Assembly: GCA_019118445.1 (NCBI GenBank)
Contig: DWYY01000194.1
Span: 1 to 46,818 of the forward strand
Direction of reading: 5' to 3'
Length of the DNA: 46,818 nucleotides
Source of the DNA: Candidatus Eisenbergiella merdipullorum
GTDB taxonomy: Bacteria > Bacillota > Clostridia > Lachnospirales > Lachnospiraceae
Translations under genes and position numbers: made by a program
Part shown: positions 35,128 to 44,751 of the stretch, piece by piece
Layout: every line of letters begins with the position of its first letter
Position numbering within the stretch: the first letter of the stretch is position 1
Notes under the pieces: model-generated
What the model was told of the DNA's origin: nothing
Database searches by the model: none
Seen by the model: the letters and a program-made list of their open reading frames with translations, nothing else

Positions 35128-36699
35128 ATGTATTCGCTGGTAATTGCGGAGGATGAATTTACGACGCGCCGGGCGCTTGTGAATATGGTCCGGTGGAACG
35201 AACTTGGTTTCAGGGTAGAGGGTGAATTTTCTGACGGACAGGAACTTCTGGATTATCTGAAAAATAATGTCCCGGATGTGATCCTTACAGATATTAAGAT
35301 GATCCATGTAAGCGGGATTGAGATCGCCCGTCTGGTGGCGGAAGAGAATCTGCCGATCCAGATCGTATTCCTGTCCGCTTACAAGGATTTTTCCTACGCG
35401 CAGGAAGCGTTGGAATATCATGTGGCACATTATCTGCTGAAACCGGTCGATCTGGCCAGGCTCAGGGAGGTTTTCCGAGGAATCAAGGAGAAGCTGGACA
35501 GGCAGGGCATCCAGGAGAACCTGATGCAGGATCGCCTGGATCATTACAACAGGCTGATCAATTATGAGAAACAGCAGTTTGTGACGGATGTTTATTTCGG
35601 TTCTCTGACCAATCCGAAACAGATGGCCAGAAGACTGGGGCTGATCGATTCAGAGGGGCAGGGAGGAAGCGCGCGGCTTTTCCTGACAAAGATCGTTCTG
35701 CGCAATGATCAGCAGTATAAGGATTTCATCGCCGATTACGGGCAGCAGGAGCTTCAGGAGCAGCTGGTCCATCTCCTGGGATATTTTGACCGGGAACTGG
35801 AGTTCTATACGATCAACTGGAACACCACAGAGGAAGAGGAATTGTATGTTCTCGGCGTTTTCTGGGAAAACCGGGCCTCGGAGCGGATCGTCTATGATCC
35901 GGCTGATCTCAGGGATGCTGTGTACAACCTGATGAAAATCCATGTGGAAATCCCTACATTTCAATTGCTGCGGTCTCCGGCAGAACTGGCGCACTGCGCG
36001 GAAAAGGTAGGGAGGAATGAATCCGCGGAGTATCTGATGAAGGATAAGGAATATCTGCAGCTTCTCCGGGATCAGAATAAGCTGCTGTATTCCTATCTGT
36101 GTCAGAATAATCCGGAGCAGGGAATGGAACTTGCAGGAACGCTGTTTCATAATTACATGAGAGGCGGAATGGCCTTCGCTCAGAGACAGTGCATTTATAC
36201 TGTGACAAAGCTCCTGGATGAGGCAGGCAGGAATGATCTGATGTCCTGGAATCGGCTGTATGAACAATGCATGACGCCCGCGGCCTTTTCCCAAAAGCAG
36301 CCTCAGGCGCTGAAAGGATGGCTGGAGCGCTGCATAAAAATATTGTTTGATCATATGGGCGGACAGGCGGAAGCCAGGCAGGATACCAGCATTGAAAGGG
36401 TGATGGATTATCTTCATAAGCACTACAGTGAAGACATCACTCTTGCGGGCATTGCGGAGGCGGTATTCCTGAATCCTGCTTATATAAGCCGCCTGATCAA
36501 GGAGCAGATCGGTAAAAATTATACGGATCTTGTCATGGAGCTGCGCATCGAGCGGGCTGTGGAGCTTTTGGAAAATACGGACATGTATGTCTATGAGATC
36601 GCCGAAAAAGTGGGATATGGAAATCTGAAATATTTTTATAAGGTATTCCGGAAGGTCAAGGGAAAATCTCCCGGGGATTATAGGCCGGCAGACAGATAG
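35128..36699 (+). CDS. YesN-type response regulator with AraC DNA-binding domain
   Basis: A 523-residue cytoplasmic transcription activator. Receiver domain (1-120) with the acidic pocket ED (8-9), phospho-acceptor Asp55 in LTDIKM and Lys near 105 in YLLKPVD; a long middle region (about 130-420) of no clear family; and two AraC helix-turn-helix motifs at the end (TLAGIAEAVFLNPAYISRL and YEIAEKVGYGNLKYFYKVF). ATG 35128 has AGAGG 8-9 bases upstream. It pairs with the kinase that follows 17 bases later and probably drives the promoter before the ABC genes. Confidence 0.93.
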   Translation: MYSLVIAEDEFTTRRALVNMVRWNELGFRVEGEFSDGQELLDYLKNNVPDVILTDIKMIHVSGIEIARLVAEENLPIQIVFLSAYKDFSYAQEALEYHVAHYLLKPVDLARLREVFRGIKEKLDRQGIQENLMQDRLDHYNRLINYEKQQFVTDVYFGSLTNPKQMARRLGLIDSEGQGGSARLFLTKIVLRNDQQYKDFIADYGQQELQEQLVHLLGYFDRELEFYTINWNTTEEEELYVLGVFWENRASERIVYDPADLRDAVYNLMKIHVEIPTFQLLRSPAELAHCAEKVGRNESAEYLMKDKEYLQLLRDQNKLLYSYLCQNNPEQGMELAGTLFHNYMRGGMAFAQRQCIYTVTKLLDEAGRNDLMSWNRLYEQCMTPAAFSQKQPQALKGWLERCIKILFDHMGGQAEARQDTSIERVMDYLHKHYSEDITLAGIAEAVFLNPAYISRLIKEQIGKNYTDLVMELRIERAVELLENTDMYVYEIAEKVGYGNLKYFYKVFRKVKGKSPGDYRPADR

Positions 36700-36716
36700 G
36701 ACGGAGAGATCATGTC

Positions 36717-38531
36717 ATGAAGGGTACGGGAAAAAGGTTTGGTTTTATATACAGAATACAGAACCGCAAGTTCCGGCAGCTTTTCTTTAAGAACTGGCTG
36801 CAGGTATTTCTGTGCATTATCCTGCTTCTGATATTATGCGTCAGCATCGTGCAGTATTTTTCCGAGCGAAGCCTTTTGAGAGAAATGGATACGGCGGCCA
36901 GAAGGAGTACCAGCAATATCGTGACTACGGTCAACGCGCTCTTGGAAGAGGTGTATAACAGCCTGGAAAAGCAGGTGTTGAATGCAGATATCAATAAATT
37001 TATCAGTATGGAGCGGACAGAGCCGCAGAAATATGAATTTATTGCCGCGGTCAACGCGGTACAGAGACAGATCGATGTGGATTACTGGGAGAATCTGTAT
37101 GACTCCATCGACGTTTATACGGAAGCGGGAGATTATGTGGTTTCCTCGGCTCATAACGCGCAGTCTTACAGCCGCTTTCCGGATAAGTCATTGATAGAGA
37201 AGTTCCTGGAAAATCAGAAAAAGAATCCCGGACAGACGCTGTTCGCCGCGGTACGTCTGTCCTGTCAGGCGGGAGAAAAAACGGATCGGAGAGTGATCAC
37301 TTTTTACCGTACCAGGTTCCTGAGCGATGGGAAGAGGGCGTTTTCTTCCATCAGCGTGGACGCGGAAAAGCTGATCGAGCACCTTACGGATAATCATGAT
37401 GCGATCCAGGAATCCTATCTGCTGGTGGACGGGGATGACCAGGTGCTGCTGGACACTTCCGGACGGATGAACGATCAGTATGTGAACCTGCCGGAGGATA
37501 CGGATATCTCTGCCGTGAATGTGGAGATGGACGGCCAGCAGATGCGGATGTTCTGGATGCCCATGAACAGATTTGGATGGAAATGCGTCCAGATGATCCC
37601 TCTGGAGGAATATGAGCGCAGCAACAGCCAGCTGCAGAGACTGGTAGGGATCATCCTGTGCTTGGGCGTGGTGATAGCGGTAGGTCTGTCCTACGGAGCC
37701 ACCTCAAGGCTGTACCGTCCGGTGGAAGCGATCCTGGGGCTGCTGGAAAATCCTTCCGACCAGGTAAGGGTCAGCGATAAGGACGGGGAGATCCGGTATA
37801 TGCTGGTGTCTGTCCTGGAGCTTTTTCAGAAAAACATGACGCTGGAGCAGGAGATGTTGGATCGTGTGGCAGCGCTTCGGAGAACCCGCGCCAAGGCGCT
37901 GCAGGAGCAGATGACGCCTCATTTTCTGAACAACGTTCTCCAGGCCATCAACTGGATCGCGATCACGGAGACGGGAAGCGAGAACAGCGTGACCAGCCAG
38001 TCCCTGATCCTTTTGGCGGATATCCTGTGCACCGCGAAAACCCAGAAAACCAATATTACCACTGTGGCGGATGAGATCGCCTATACCAAGAAATTCGTGG
38101 AGCTGGAACGTCTCCGTTACGGTCCCGGCATTCATTGCTTTTACAGGATCAGCCCGGCTGCGGAACGGATGCCCATACCCTGTATTTCCCTGCAGACTCT
38201 GGTGGAGAATTCCATCAGCCACGGGCTGCAGCCCAGAAAGGCGAATGGAAATATCTATATTTCCATCCGCGCCAATGCGGATGGCGGGCTGGACATCCGC
38301 GTGGAGGACGACGGAGTGGGGATCGCCCAGGCAAAGATCGACGAGATCTTCGACATGCTGCAGAAGGAATTCATTTATGTGGGAGAGCATCTGGGCCTGA
38401 TCAATCTGTTCCAGCGTTTCCGCCTGATCTATGGGGAAAGATGTGTCTTTGATATTCATAGAAGCGAATACGGCGGCGCCTGCGTGGAGATCAGGACGCC
38501 GCAGCTTCAGGAGTCCTGGGTACAGGGGTAG
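36717..38531 (+). CDS. YesM-type sensor histidine kinase
   Basis: A 604-residue membrane kinase. First transmembrane helix at about 25-48, a large extracellular Cache-like sensor (about 50-305), second helix at about 308-326, HAMP-like linker, His_kinase domain with the phospho-acceptor His402 in PHFLNNVLQ, and a HATPase_c domain (LVENSISHGL, VEDDGVGIA). Such kinases sense extracellular sugars or their binding proteins. Its partner is the upstream YesN-type regulator. The next genes encode a sugar ABC importer, which gives the likely signal. Confidence 0.94.
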   Translation: MKGTGKRFGFIYRIQNRKFRQLFFKNWLQVFLCIILLLILCVSIVQYFSERSLLREMDTAARRSTSNIVTTVNALLEEVYNSLEKQVLNADINKFISMERTEPQKYEFIAAVNAVQRQIDVDYWENLYDSIDVYTEAGDYVVSSAHNAQSYSRFPDKSLIEKFLENQKKNPGQTLFAAVRLSCQAGEKTDRRVITFYRTRFLSDGKRAFSSISVDAEKLIEHLTDNHDAIQESYLLVDGDDQVLLDTSGRMNDQYVNLPEDTDISAVNVEMDGQQMRMFWMPMNRFGWKCVQMIPLEEYERSNSQLQRLVGIILCLGVVIAVGLSYGATSRLYRPVEAILGLLENPSDQVRVSDKDGEIRYMLVSVLELFQKNMTLEQEMLDRVAALRRTRAKALQEQMTPHFLNNVLQAINWIAITETGSENSVTSQSLILLADILCTAKTQKTNITTVADEIAYTKKFVELERLRYGPGIHCFYRISPAAERMPIPCISLQTLVENSISHGLQPRKANGNIYISIRANADGGLDIRVEDDGVGIAQAKIDEIFDMLQKEFIYVGEHLGLINLFQRFRLIYGERCVFDIHRSEYGGACVEIRTPQLQESWVQG

Positions 38532-38570
38532 AAAAATCAAAAAGGATGAAGAATACAGGCATAAATTGGG

Positions 38571-38617
38571 AAAGCCGTCTGTGTGAGCGCTGGAATGCTG
38601 ACACAGACGGCTTTCTT
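38571..38617 (+). terminator. Terminator after the two-component genes
   Basis: Perfect 14-bp stem AAAGCCGTCTGTGT (38571-38584) with ACACAGACGGCTTT (38601-38614), followed by CTTGAT. The rest of the 313-base gap to 38844 is very AT-rich and holds the promoter listed next. Confidence 0.75.
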
Positions 38618-38764
38618 GATACAAAGGAAGAGAATGCAAAGGAAAAGGAATGAAGGTAAAAAAAGAGGGATGTGGTAAAAATGATGAGAATATTATACAT
38701 TTTAGTTTACGATAAAAGCAAAATAGAAATACTGTTCTTCCAAATATAAGTATAATATGTGGAA

Positions 38765-38793
38765 TTGCTTAATTTAATTGGTAATTATATAAT
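38765..38793 (+). promoter_or_regulatory. Predicted promoter of the ABC transporter operon
   Basis: TTGCTT (38765-38770), 17 bases, consensus TATAAT (38788-38793). Transcription would start near 38800. A second TATAAT-like box at about 38751 has no -35 partner. AraC-type activators usually bind just upstream, so 38690-38760 is where a YesN-type site would be expected. Confidence 0.65.
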
Positions 38794-38844
38794 AATTTTT
38801 GTCAATGAGCACAACGAAAACAAAAAGAAAGAGAAGGGTAAAAG

Positions 38845-39786
38845 ATGAGCGGACAAGTTGCCTCCGGGTTACAAAAGAACAGGCATCCGATGCTGATGCA
38901 TTTCAAACGGTTTCACTGGCTATATATTTTTCTGATTCCGGGTCTGGTTTCCATTTTCCTGTTTAAGCTGCGTCCGATGTACGGATTGCAGATCGCATTC
39001 CGGGATTTTTCTCTGGTCAAAGGCGTATGGGGATCGGATTGGGTCGGATTGAAAAATTTTGAGGATCTTTTCCGGTCGGCCAATTTCCTGAGGGTATTGA
39101 AGAATTCTATCATTACCAGCGTGCTGCGGCTGCTGTGGGGATTCCCGTTTCCGATCATCCTGGCGCTTCTGCTGAATGAGATCAGGAATGAAAAATACAA
39201 AAAGACATTGCAGACGGTCATGTATCTGCCGCATTTCATATCCTGGGTCGTCGTCATTACGATGGTAACAGCTCTGCTTTCCAAATCGCAGGGGATCATC
39301 AACGATCTGATCGTCGCCATGGGCGGGACGGAGATCGACTTTCTGACCAGCCCCAAATGGTTCCGGCCGGTCCTCATTACCGCGGGGATCTGGAAGGAAG
39401 CCGGGTGGGGAACGGTCATTTACATGGCGGCGCTGGCGGGCGTGGATGTCCAGCTCTATGAAGCGGCCATGATCGACGGCGCAAACCGCTGGCAGCGCAT
39501 GCTCTATATCACCATACCGTGTATTCTGGGAACGGTTGCTATTATGCTGATCATGAATATGGGAAACATCCTGAACAACGGGTTTGAACAGATCTGGCTT
39601 CTGCAGAATGCGGTAAACAAGGAAGTGGCGGAAGTGCTGGAGACGTATTCTTATCAGGTGGGCCTGAGAGAGGGCAGGTTCAGCTTCGCTACGGCCATCG
39701 GGTTCTTCCAGTCCGTTGTGGGGATGATCATGGTATTTTTATCCAATTTTCTATCAAAGAGAATGGGAGGGAGCGGATTATGGTAA
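38845..39786 (+). CDS. ABC transporter permease, LplB type
   Basis: A 313-residue inner-membrane permease with six hydrophobic segments and the EAA loop (YEAAMIDGANRWQRMLYITIP near residues 210-230, given here in two overlapping parts YEAAMIDGANRWQ and MLYITIP). LplB-type permeases import oligosaccharides or modified sugars with a large lipoprotein receptor. Ribosome-binding site GAGAAGGG. Overlaps the next permease by 7 bases. No ATPase gene lies in this locus, so a shared MsmK-like ATPase elsewhere is likely (inference). Confidence 0.93.
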   Translation: MSGQVASGLQKNRHPMLMHFKRFHWLYIFLIPGLVSIFLFKLRPMYGLQIAFRDFSLVKGVWGSDWVGLKNFEDLFRSANFLRVLKNSIITSVLRLLWGFPFPIILALLLNEIRNEKYKKTLQTVMYLPHFISWVVVITMVTALLSKSQGIINDLIVAMGGTEIDFLTSPKWFRPVLITAGIWKEAGWGTVIYMAALAGVDVQLYEAAMIDGANRWQRMLYITIPCILGTVAIMLIMNMGNILNNGFEQIWLLQNAVNKEVAEVLETYSYQVGLREGRFSFATAIGFFQSVVGMIMVFLSNFLSKRMGGSGLW

Positions 39787-40700
39787 AACGGAGAGTTCCT
39801 CATGGCACAAAGGTCAAAGAAAGCCTCCCGGAGCGGATCTTTGCGGTGTGTAATTATATTATCCTGACGGTGATCGCGCTTTTGATGCTTTATCCGATCA
39901 TCAATATCATTGCGGTGTCCTTTTCCAATTATACGGAATATCTCAAGACCCCGTGGATGATCTGGCCCAGGAAGATCACGACGGACGCCTACCGACTGGT
40001 GTTTCACAACCGGTTTTTCTGGAGAAGCTATCTGAATACGATTCTTGTAACTGCCGGTTCTACGGTGCTGAGCCTTGTTGTTACGACGCTGTTTGCGTGG
40101 CCGATGGCCCGAAAGGAGCTGAAGGGAAAGCCATTTCTGATGGCGATCATGATCTTCACCATGATCTTCAATGCGGGCATGATCCCGGGGTATCTGAATA
40201 TCCAGGATCTCCATCTGCTCGATACGCTGTGGGCGCTGATCCTTCCCGGCACGTTTAATACCTTCAACTGCGTGATCATGATGAGCTTCTTCCGTGAGCT
40301 TCCTTATGAGCTGGTCGAGGCGGCTATGGTGGACGGGGCAACAGAACCTTATGTCCTGACCAAGCTGGTGATCCCGTTATCCAAGCCTGTCATTGCTTCC
40401 ATCACGCTGTTTCTGGCAGTCGGAGCCTGGAATTCGTACTTTGCGGCTCAGATTTATATTCGGGACAGGGATCTGTGGCCGATGGCGCTGACCCTGAAGG
40501 AAATCCTGGTATCGGCGTCCACGCAGATTCTGGAAGCGGCATCGGATCCGTCAGCATTACAAAATGCGCAGCAGGAAATTCAATCCAAAAACATTCAATA
40601 CGCATCGGTGGTGGTCTCTACTTTACCGATCATGTGCATCTATCCTTTCCTGCAAAAATATTTTGCAAAGGGCGTTATGGTTGGTTCTGTAAAGGGCTGA
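39780..40700 (+). CDS. ABC transporter permease, YtcP/LplC type
   Basis: A 306-residue permease with six hydrophobic segments and the EAA loop VEAAMVDGATEPYVLTKLV (near residues 179-197). Pairs with the upstream LplB-type protein to form the membrane channel. Translationally coupled through a 7-base overlap. Confidence 0.93.
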   Translation: MVKRRVPHGTKVKESLPERIFAVCNYIILTVIALLMLYPIINIIAVSFSNYTEYLKTPWMIWPRKITTDAYRLVFHNRFFWRSYLNTILVTAGSTVLSLVVTTLFAWPMARKELKGKPFLMAIMIFTMIFNAGMIPGYLNIQDLHLLDTLWALILPGTFNTFNCVIMMSFFRELPYELVEAAMVDGATEPYVLTKLVIPLSKPVIASITLFLAVGAWNSYFAAQIYIRDRDLWPMALTLKEILVSASTQILEAASDPSALQNAQQEIQSKNIQYASVVVSTLPIMCIYPFLQKYFAKGVMVGSVKG

Positions 40701-40743
40701 GTTCCCTTTTCATGAAAGAGAAAAAATCAAAAAGGAGGAAGGT

Positions 40744-42381
40744 ATGAAAAAAGGAGAACTGAAAACAAAGAAACTTATGGCGTTGTTTCTGGCAGCAGCA
40801 ATGATATCGGCTGCCGGCTGCGGCAGTACGGGGCAGGGTTCCGCCGGCACACAGCAGGCAGCGTCGGAAGTATCCCAGGATACGGAAACATCAGAAGCAT
40901 CCCAGGAATCGGAAGAAACAGAAAAACTCAGCATTATGGTACACAATGTTACGGATATCCCGGAAGGCTCCATTTCCGATCAGTGGTCCAAACATGTGGA
41001 GGAAAAAGTGGGTGTGGACATCGAGTGGGTGCTGCCTCCAGCCTCCGCTTATGAGGACAATCTGCAGTTGACCATGATCAATGAGGATAAGCCGGATGTG
41101 ATCTGTTTTCCCACTGAATGGCTGACCCAGACTTCCTTTATCGACGCCTGTGAATCTGGGATGTTCATAGACATCTCCGATATGATCGGAAACTATGAGA
41201 ACCTGATGGCACATACCAATGAAATATCCTGGGATGCGCTGGATATTTTTAACGACGGCAGAGTTTGGGGAATTCCTCGTTCTACTGTATGCCGCGCGGA
41301 CGGTTTCCGGATCCGTGAGGACTGGCTGAATAATCTGAATATCGATTATACAGAGGGTGAGTTTATGACTTTGGATCAGTTTTATGATCTGCTGTATGCA
41401 TTTACCTATGACGACCCGGATGGAAACGGCGTTGATGATACCTGGGGATTAATGCTTTATTCCAATGCGGATGGCTCTCTGGCTAACCCGCTGTCCCGCA
41501 TCTTCCATATTGGCAATGGTGAGGCTTGGGATAAGATGGAAGACGGAACGATAACAAACCTGAAGTATTCCAAGGATTATGACTATTATAAGCAGTATCT
41601 TGCCTTTGCCAATAAGTGCTGGGAGGCGGGCGTTGTGGAACCGGATGCGTTTGCAATAGACTCTACTGTGGCATATGAGCGCCAGGCACAATATGGCTGT
41701 ATAGCTGAATATCCGGGAGGTATGGATGTTAAGGTAACGGAAGATTCACCTGAGACCTATGTTTACTGCCCCGGCGTTGTTGTGGATGGGGACCCCATAG
41801 GTACTTATACTTATGGAGATCAAAATACGGGCATCTGGTATTATTATGCGATTTCCAGTACCTGTGAGAATCCCGAGAAATTCCTAGAGCTTGCCAATTA
41901 TGTTCTCTCAGATGAAGAGTGGGTGAACCTGAATGCCAAGAATCTGATCAATGTCGGTTTTACCATGGATGAGGATGGGAACTATGACTTCTCTCTGACG
42001 GATCAGATGAAAGAGGAAGATGAGAAAAACGGAACGGATAATGCGAATACAACCTTGATCAGTATGTTTTTACGCCGGTCTGACGGCGCCGAATTCTTTA
42101 TTGATAAGTCTCTGCCCGCAGATCAGCAGGAACGGATCGCCAAGCTGATCGAGATGACCTTTGAGCTGTACTGGCCCGCGGTTGACCGGGGATATAAGCC
42201 GGAAATTGCGACAGATCCCGTCTTCATTGAATATAAGAACTACATGATCCAGGAAGAAGCAAAGATCATCACGGGCGAACAGCCTGCGGAATATTGGGAT
42301 GAACTTCTTGACGGCTTTTACGATGCCGGCTATGATAAGTACACAGAAGATATGATCGCGTACATTAAGACATTTGAGTGA
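40744..42381 (+). CDS. Extracellular solute-binding lipoprotein (LplA type)
   Basis: A 545-residue sugar-binding receptor. Signal peptide with lipobox SAAGC (lipid-modified Cys26), a Ser/Glu/Thr-rich linker (about 30-60), then a large two-lobe binding domain typical of receptors for LplB/YtcP permeases. Strong ribosome-binding site AGGAGG. A terminator 70 bases past the stop would let it be made in excess over the enzymes downstream. Confidence 0.94.
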   Translation: MKKGELKTKKLMALFLAAAMISAAGCGSTGQGSAGTQQAASEVSQDTETSEASQESEETEKLSIMVHNVTDIPEGSISDQWSKHVEEKVGVDIEWVLPPASAYEDNLQLTMINEDKPDVICFPTEWLTQTSFIDACESGMFIDISDMIGNYENLMAHTNEISWDALDIFNDGRVWGIPRSTVCRADGFRIREDWLNNLNIDYTEGEFMTLDQFYDLLYAFTYDDPDGNGVDDTWGLMLYSNADGSLANPLSRIFHIGNGEAWDKMEDGTITNLKYSKDYDYYKQYLAFANKCWEAGVVEPDAFAIDSTVAYERQAQYGCIAEYPGGMDVKVTEDSPETYVYCPGVVVDGDPIGTYTYGDQNTGIWYYYAISSTCENPEKFLELANYVLSDEEWVNLNAKNLINVGFTMDEDGNYDFSLTDQMKEEDEKNGTDNANTTLISMFLRRSDGAEFFIDKSLPADQQERIAKLIEMTFELYWPAVDRGYKPEIATDPVFIEYKNYMIQEEAKIITGEQPAEYWDELLDGFYDAGYDKYTEDMIAYIKTFE

Positions 42382-42452
42382 GCTGATCGAGTCAGTAGAA
42401 AGCCAGTAGAGTTTTATTCCGAACGTACAGGGAGGATAGCTTGTCTTGTGTT

Positions 42453-42495
42453 GGTGCCAGCCCTATAGACCTGTCTGTAGGGCTGACACCTTTTT
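42453..42495 (+). terminator. Terminator between the binding protein and the enzyme genes
   Basis: GGTGCCAGCCCTATAG (42453-42468) pairs with CTGTAGGGCTGACACC (42475-42490) with two imperfect positions, followed by TTTTT. It separates transporter from enzyme genes; no promoter was found after it, so partial read-through is likely. Confidence 0.8.
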
Positions 42496-42516
42496 CAGCA
42501 TCAAGGGGGATAAAAA

Positions 42517-44733
42517 ATGGAAAGAATCTGGATCGATGCGCTGGAATTTGACGACTACGGCGGATTCCGGCGTGACACGCAATTTGTAAGAGAAATGGGG
42601 CAGGGGTATCTGCTGGCGGACGGTGTGGGAACGCCGGCGGCCCCTGCGGCAGTGAAGTTTTCGGTCCTGCAGAAGGGGATGTACCGGGTGTTCCTTAGGA
42701 CCAAAAACTGGTGTGTGGGCTATGAGCCGGACGGCCTGATCGTGGAGGTGGACGGAAAGAAATCCGGGCATGTTTCCGGAATGATGCAGATACCTGACTG
42801 GTATTTTGAGACGGCCGGTGATTTTGAACTGGACGCCGGCGTCCATACCCTCCGCATTTATGATACCACAGGCTGGTTTGGACGCTTTTCCGCAGTGGTG
42901 ATCACCGATGATTTTGATTTCTGTCCTTCCCCTGAAAAATCCCGCTGGAAGGCACAGAGGGCTGCGATGAAGGGGCTGAAGGATACGGTCACGGATCATG
43001 GGCATTACGATCTGTTGATCGCGGGCGGCGGTGTTCCGGGAGTCACCGCGGCTGTTACGGCGGCCAGACATGGACTCAGGGTTGCTTTGCTCAATGATCG
43101 GCCGGTGCTGGGAGGAAACGGCTCGGAAGAAGGAAATGTTACGCTGGAGGGCGCGGCGCATCGGGGATATCATGAAACCGGTGTGATCTATGAGATCAAA
43201 AATATCCGTCAGGAAGAAAAAATTTCCTGGTCGGATGCGTTTGATCGTTTTGTAAAAAAAGAAGTCAATATAACGGTATTTTCCAACATGCTGGTGGATG
43301 ACTGTCAATGTGAAAACGGCAGGATCCGCACGGTTCATGCGGTTGATACGGTGGATCTGACGGAACACAGTTTTAGTGCAGATCAGTTTGTGGATAATAC
43401 GGGAGACGGATGGCTGGGGTATTATGCCGGCGCATACTATCACATCGGAAGAGAAGCCAGATGGGAATACGGAGAAGATTTCGCACCGGAGGTCGCGGAT
43501 GGGAACACGATGAGCGGCTGCAACGGCGGCACCCATCTCGAAACCGGTGATGCGTTTTTCAGTTACTGCGCAGATTATGCGGACGAGGAGACGCCTTTTA
43601 TTGCGCCGGACTGGGCTTTTAAGCTGCCGCAGGGGGAGGAGATGAACAGACAGCCCCATACCATTGACCGGGGAGAATGGTGGCTGGAAAACCGAAATGA
43701 TTATGATGATCTGTGGAATCAGGAATATACCAGAGATGCGCTGATCCGTGTGTCGGCCGGCTTTTTTGACTGGCTGAAAAATTCCTGGCCGGAAAAGGAA
43801 CGGGCTGCAAAACTGAAACTGACCGGGCTGGCCACCTTCAATGCAAAGCGGGAAAGCAGAAGGCTGATCGGCGATCATGTGATGACGCAGAATGATTTCC
43901 GGCTGCGTCCGGACTTCCCGGATGCCGTATGCTACTGCGGCTGGAATATCGATGTGCATCATATTATGGGAATTTTCTCCGGGAGGGAAGGGGCATTTAC
44001 CTGTGATGAGAAGATCGGGATCACACAGCTTCCTTTTCGCTGCCTTTATTCCAAGAATATCGATAATCTGATGATGGCGGGGAGAGATATCAGCGTCAGC
44101 CATATCGGCCTGGGCCCTGCAAGGGTAATGCTCACCGGGGCTTCCATGGGTCAGGCGGTGGCTACGGCGGCGGTCCTGTGCAAAAAATATAATCTGGATC
44201 CCCGTGAAGTTGGAAAACAGCATATGGATGAACTGCAGCAGATGCTCTTAAAGGATGGACAGTCCATTCCGGGATGCACTAATCATGACCCAAGGGATCT
44301 GGCGCTGACGGCGGTGATCACGGCAGATTCTTGGGAAAGCGGCGGAAGACCGGAAAACGTTATCAATGGCAGGACCAGAGCGACGGACGGCGGTGATTAT
44401 GCCTGGATTTCCGGAGCGCCCCTGCCGCAAAGCCTGATATTGACACTCAAAGAACCCAGAGAGATCAGTCAGGTAAGGGTGACATTGGATATGCCCTTTG
44501 CACGCTATACCATGGGATATCAGCCCATGCCCTCCAAAGATGAGACTCTTGCGGATTTTACCGTGGATATCTGTGTGGATGGCGAATGGAAATGTGTGGG
44601 TAAGGTGAAAAACAATATCCAAAGGCTGGTGGTGCTTGATTTTACTCCCAGTCTTGCGTCAGCAGTCCGGATTAATGCTCTGAGGGCAACGGCGATCGAC
44701 AGAGCCGTTATCCCGGAGGTCCGTATTTATTAG
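42517..44733 (+). CDS. FAD-dependent oxidoreductase with flanking beta-sandwich domains
   Basis: A 738-residue cytoplasmic protein (no signal peptide). Residues 1-150 look like a beta-sandwich, carbohydrate-binding-type domain. Residues about 164-560 are an FAD_oxidored domain with the dinucleotide loop AGGGVPG (169-175) and GGNGSEEGN, and a late FAD motif LMMAGRDISVSHIGLGPAR. Residues about 590-738 resemble an F5/8 type C (discoidin) domain (SWESGGRPENVINGR). Members of this family occur in polysaccharide loci and may oxidise sugar hydroxyls, for example at C3; the substrate is unknown. Ribosome-binding site AGGGGG lies 7-8 bases upstream. Confidence 0.88.
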   Translation: MERIWIDALEFDDYGGFRRDTQFVREMGQGYLLADGVGTPAAPAAVKFSVLQKGMYRVFLRTKNWCVGYEPDGLIVEVDGKKSGHVSGMMQIPDWYFETAGDFELDAGVHTLRIYDTTGWFGRFSAVVITDDFDFCPSPEKSRWKAQRAAMKGLKDTVTDHGHYDLLIAGGGVPGVTAAVTAARHGLRVALLNDRPVLGGNGSEEGNVTLEGAAHRGYHETGVIYEIKNIRQEEKISWSDAFDRFVKKEVNITVFSNMLVDDCQCENGRIRTVHAVDTVDLTEHSFSADQFVDNTGDGWLGYYAGAYYHIGREARWEYGEDFAPEVADGNTMSGCNGGTHLETGDAFFSYCADYADEETPFIAPDWAFKLPQGEEMNRQPHTIDRGEWWLENRNDYDDLWNQEYTRDALIRVSAGFFDWLKNSWPEKERAAKLKLTGLATFNAKRESRRLIGDHVMTQNDFRLRPDFPDAVCYCGWNIDVHHIMGIFSGREGAFTCDEKIGITQLPFRCLYSKNIDNLMMAGRDISVSHIGLGPARVMLTGASMGQAVATAAVLCKKYNLDPREVGKQHMDELQQMLLKDGQSIPGCTNHDPRDLALTAVITADSWESGGRPENVINGRTRATDGGDYAWISGAPLPQSLILTLKEPREISQVRVTLDMPFARYTMGYQPMPSKDETLADFTVDICVDGEWKCVGKVKNNIQRLVVLDFTPSLASAVRINALRATAIDRAVIPEVRIY

Positions 44734-44751
44734 ATAACGAGGAGAAAGGGT

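Noticed and set aside
42463-44223. 586-codon minus-strand frame opposite the FAD oxidoreductase gene
   Set aside because: The plus strand has clear FAD motifs and a ribosome-binding site; the minus frame has none and is His/Arg/Ile-rich as expected for antisense of such codons.
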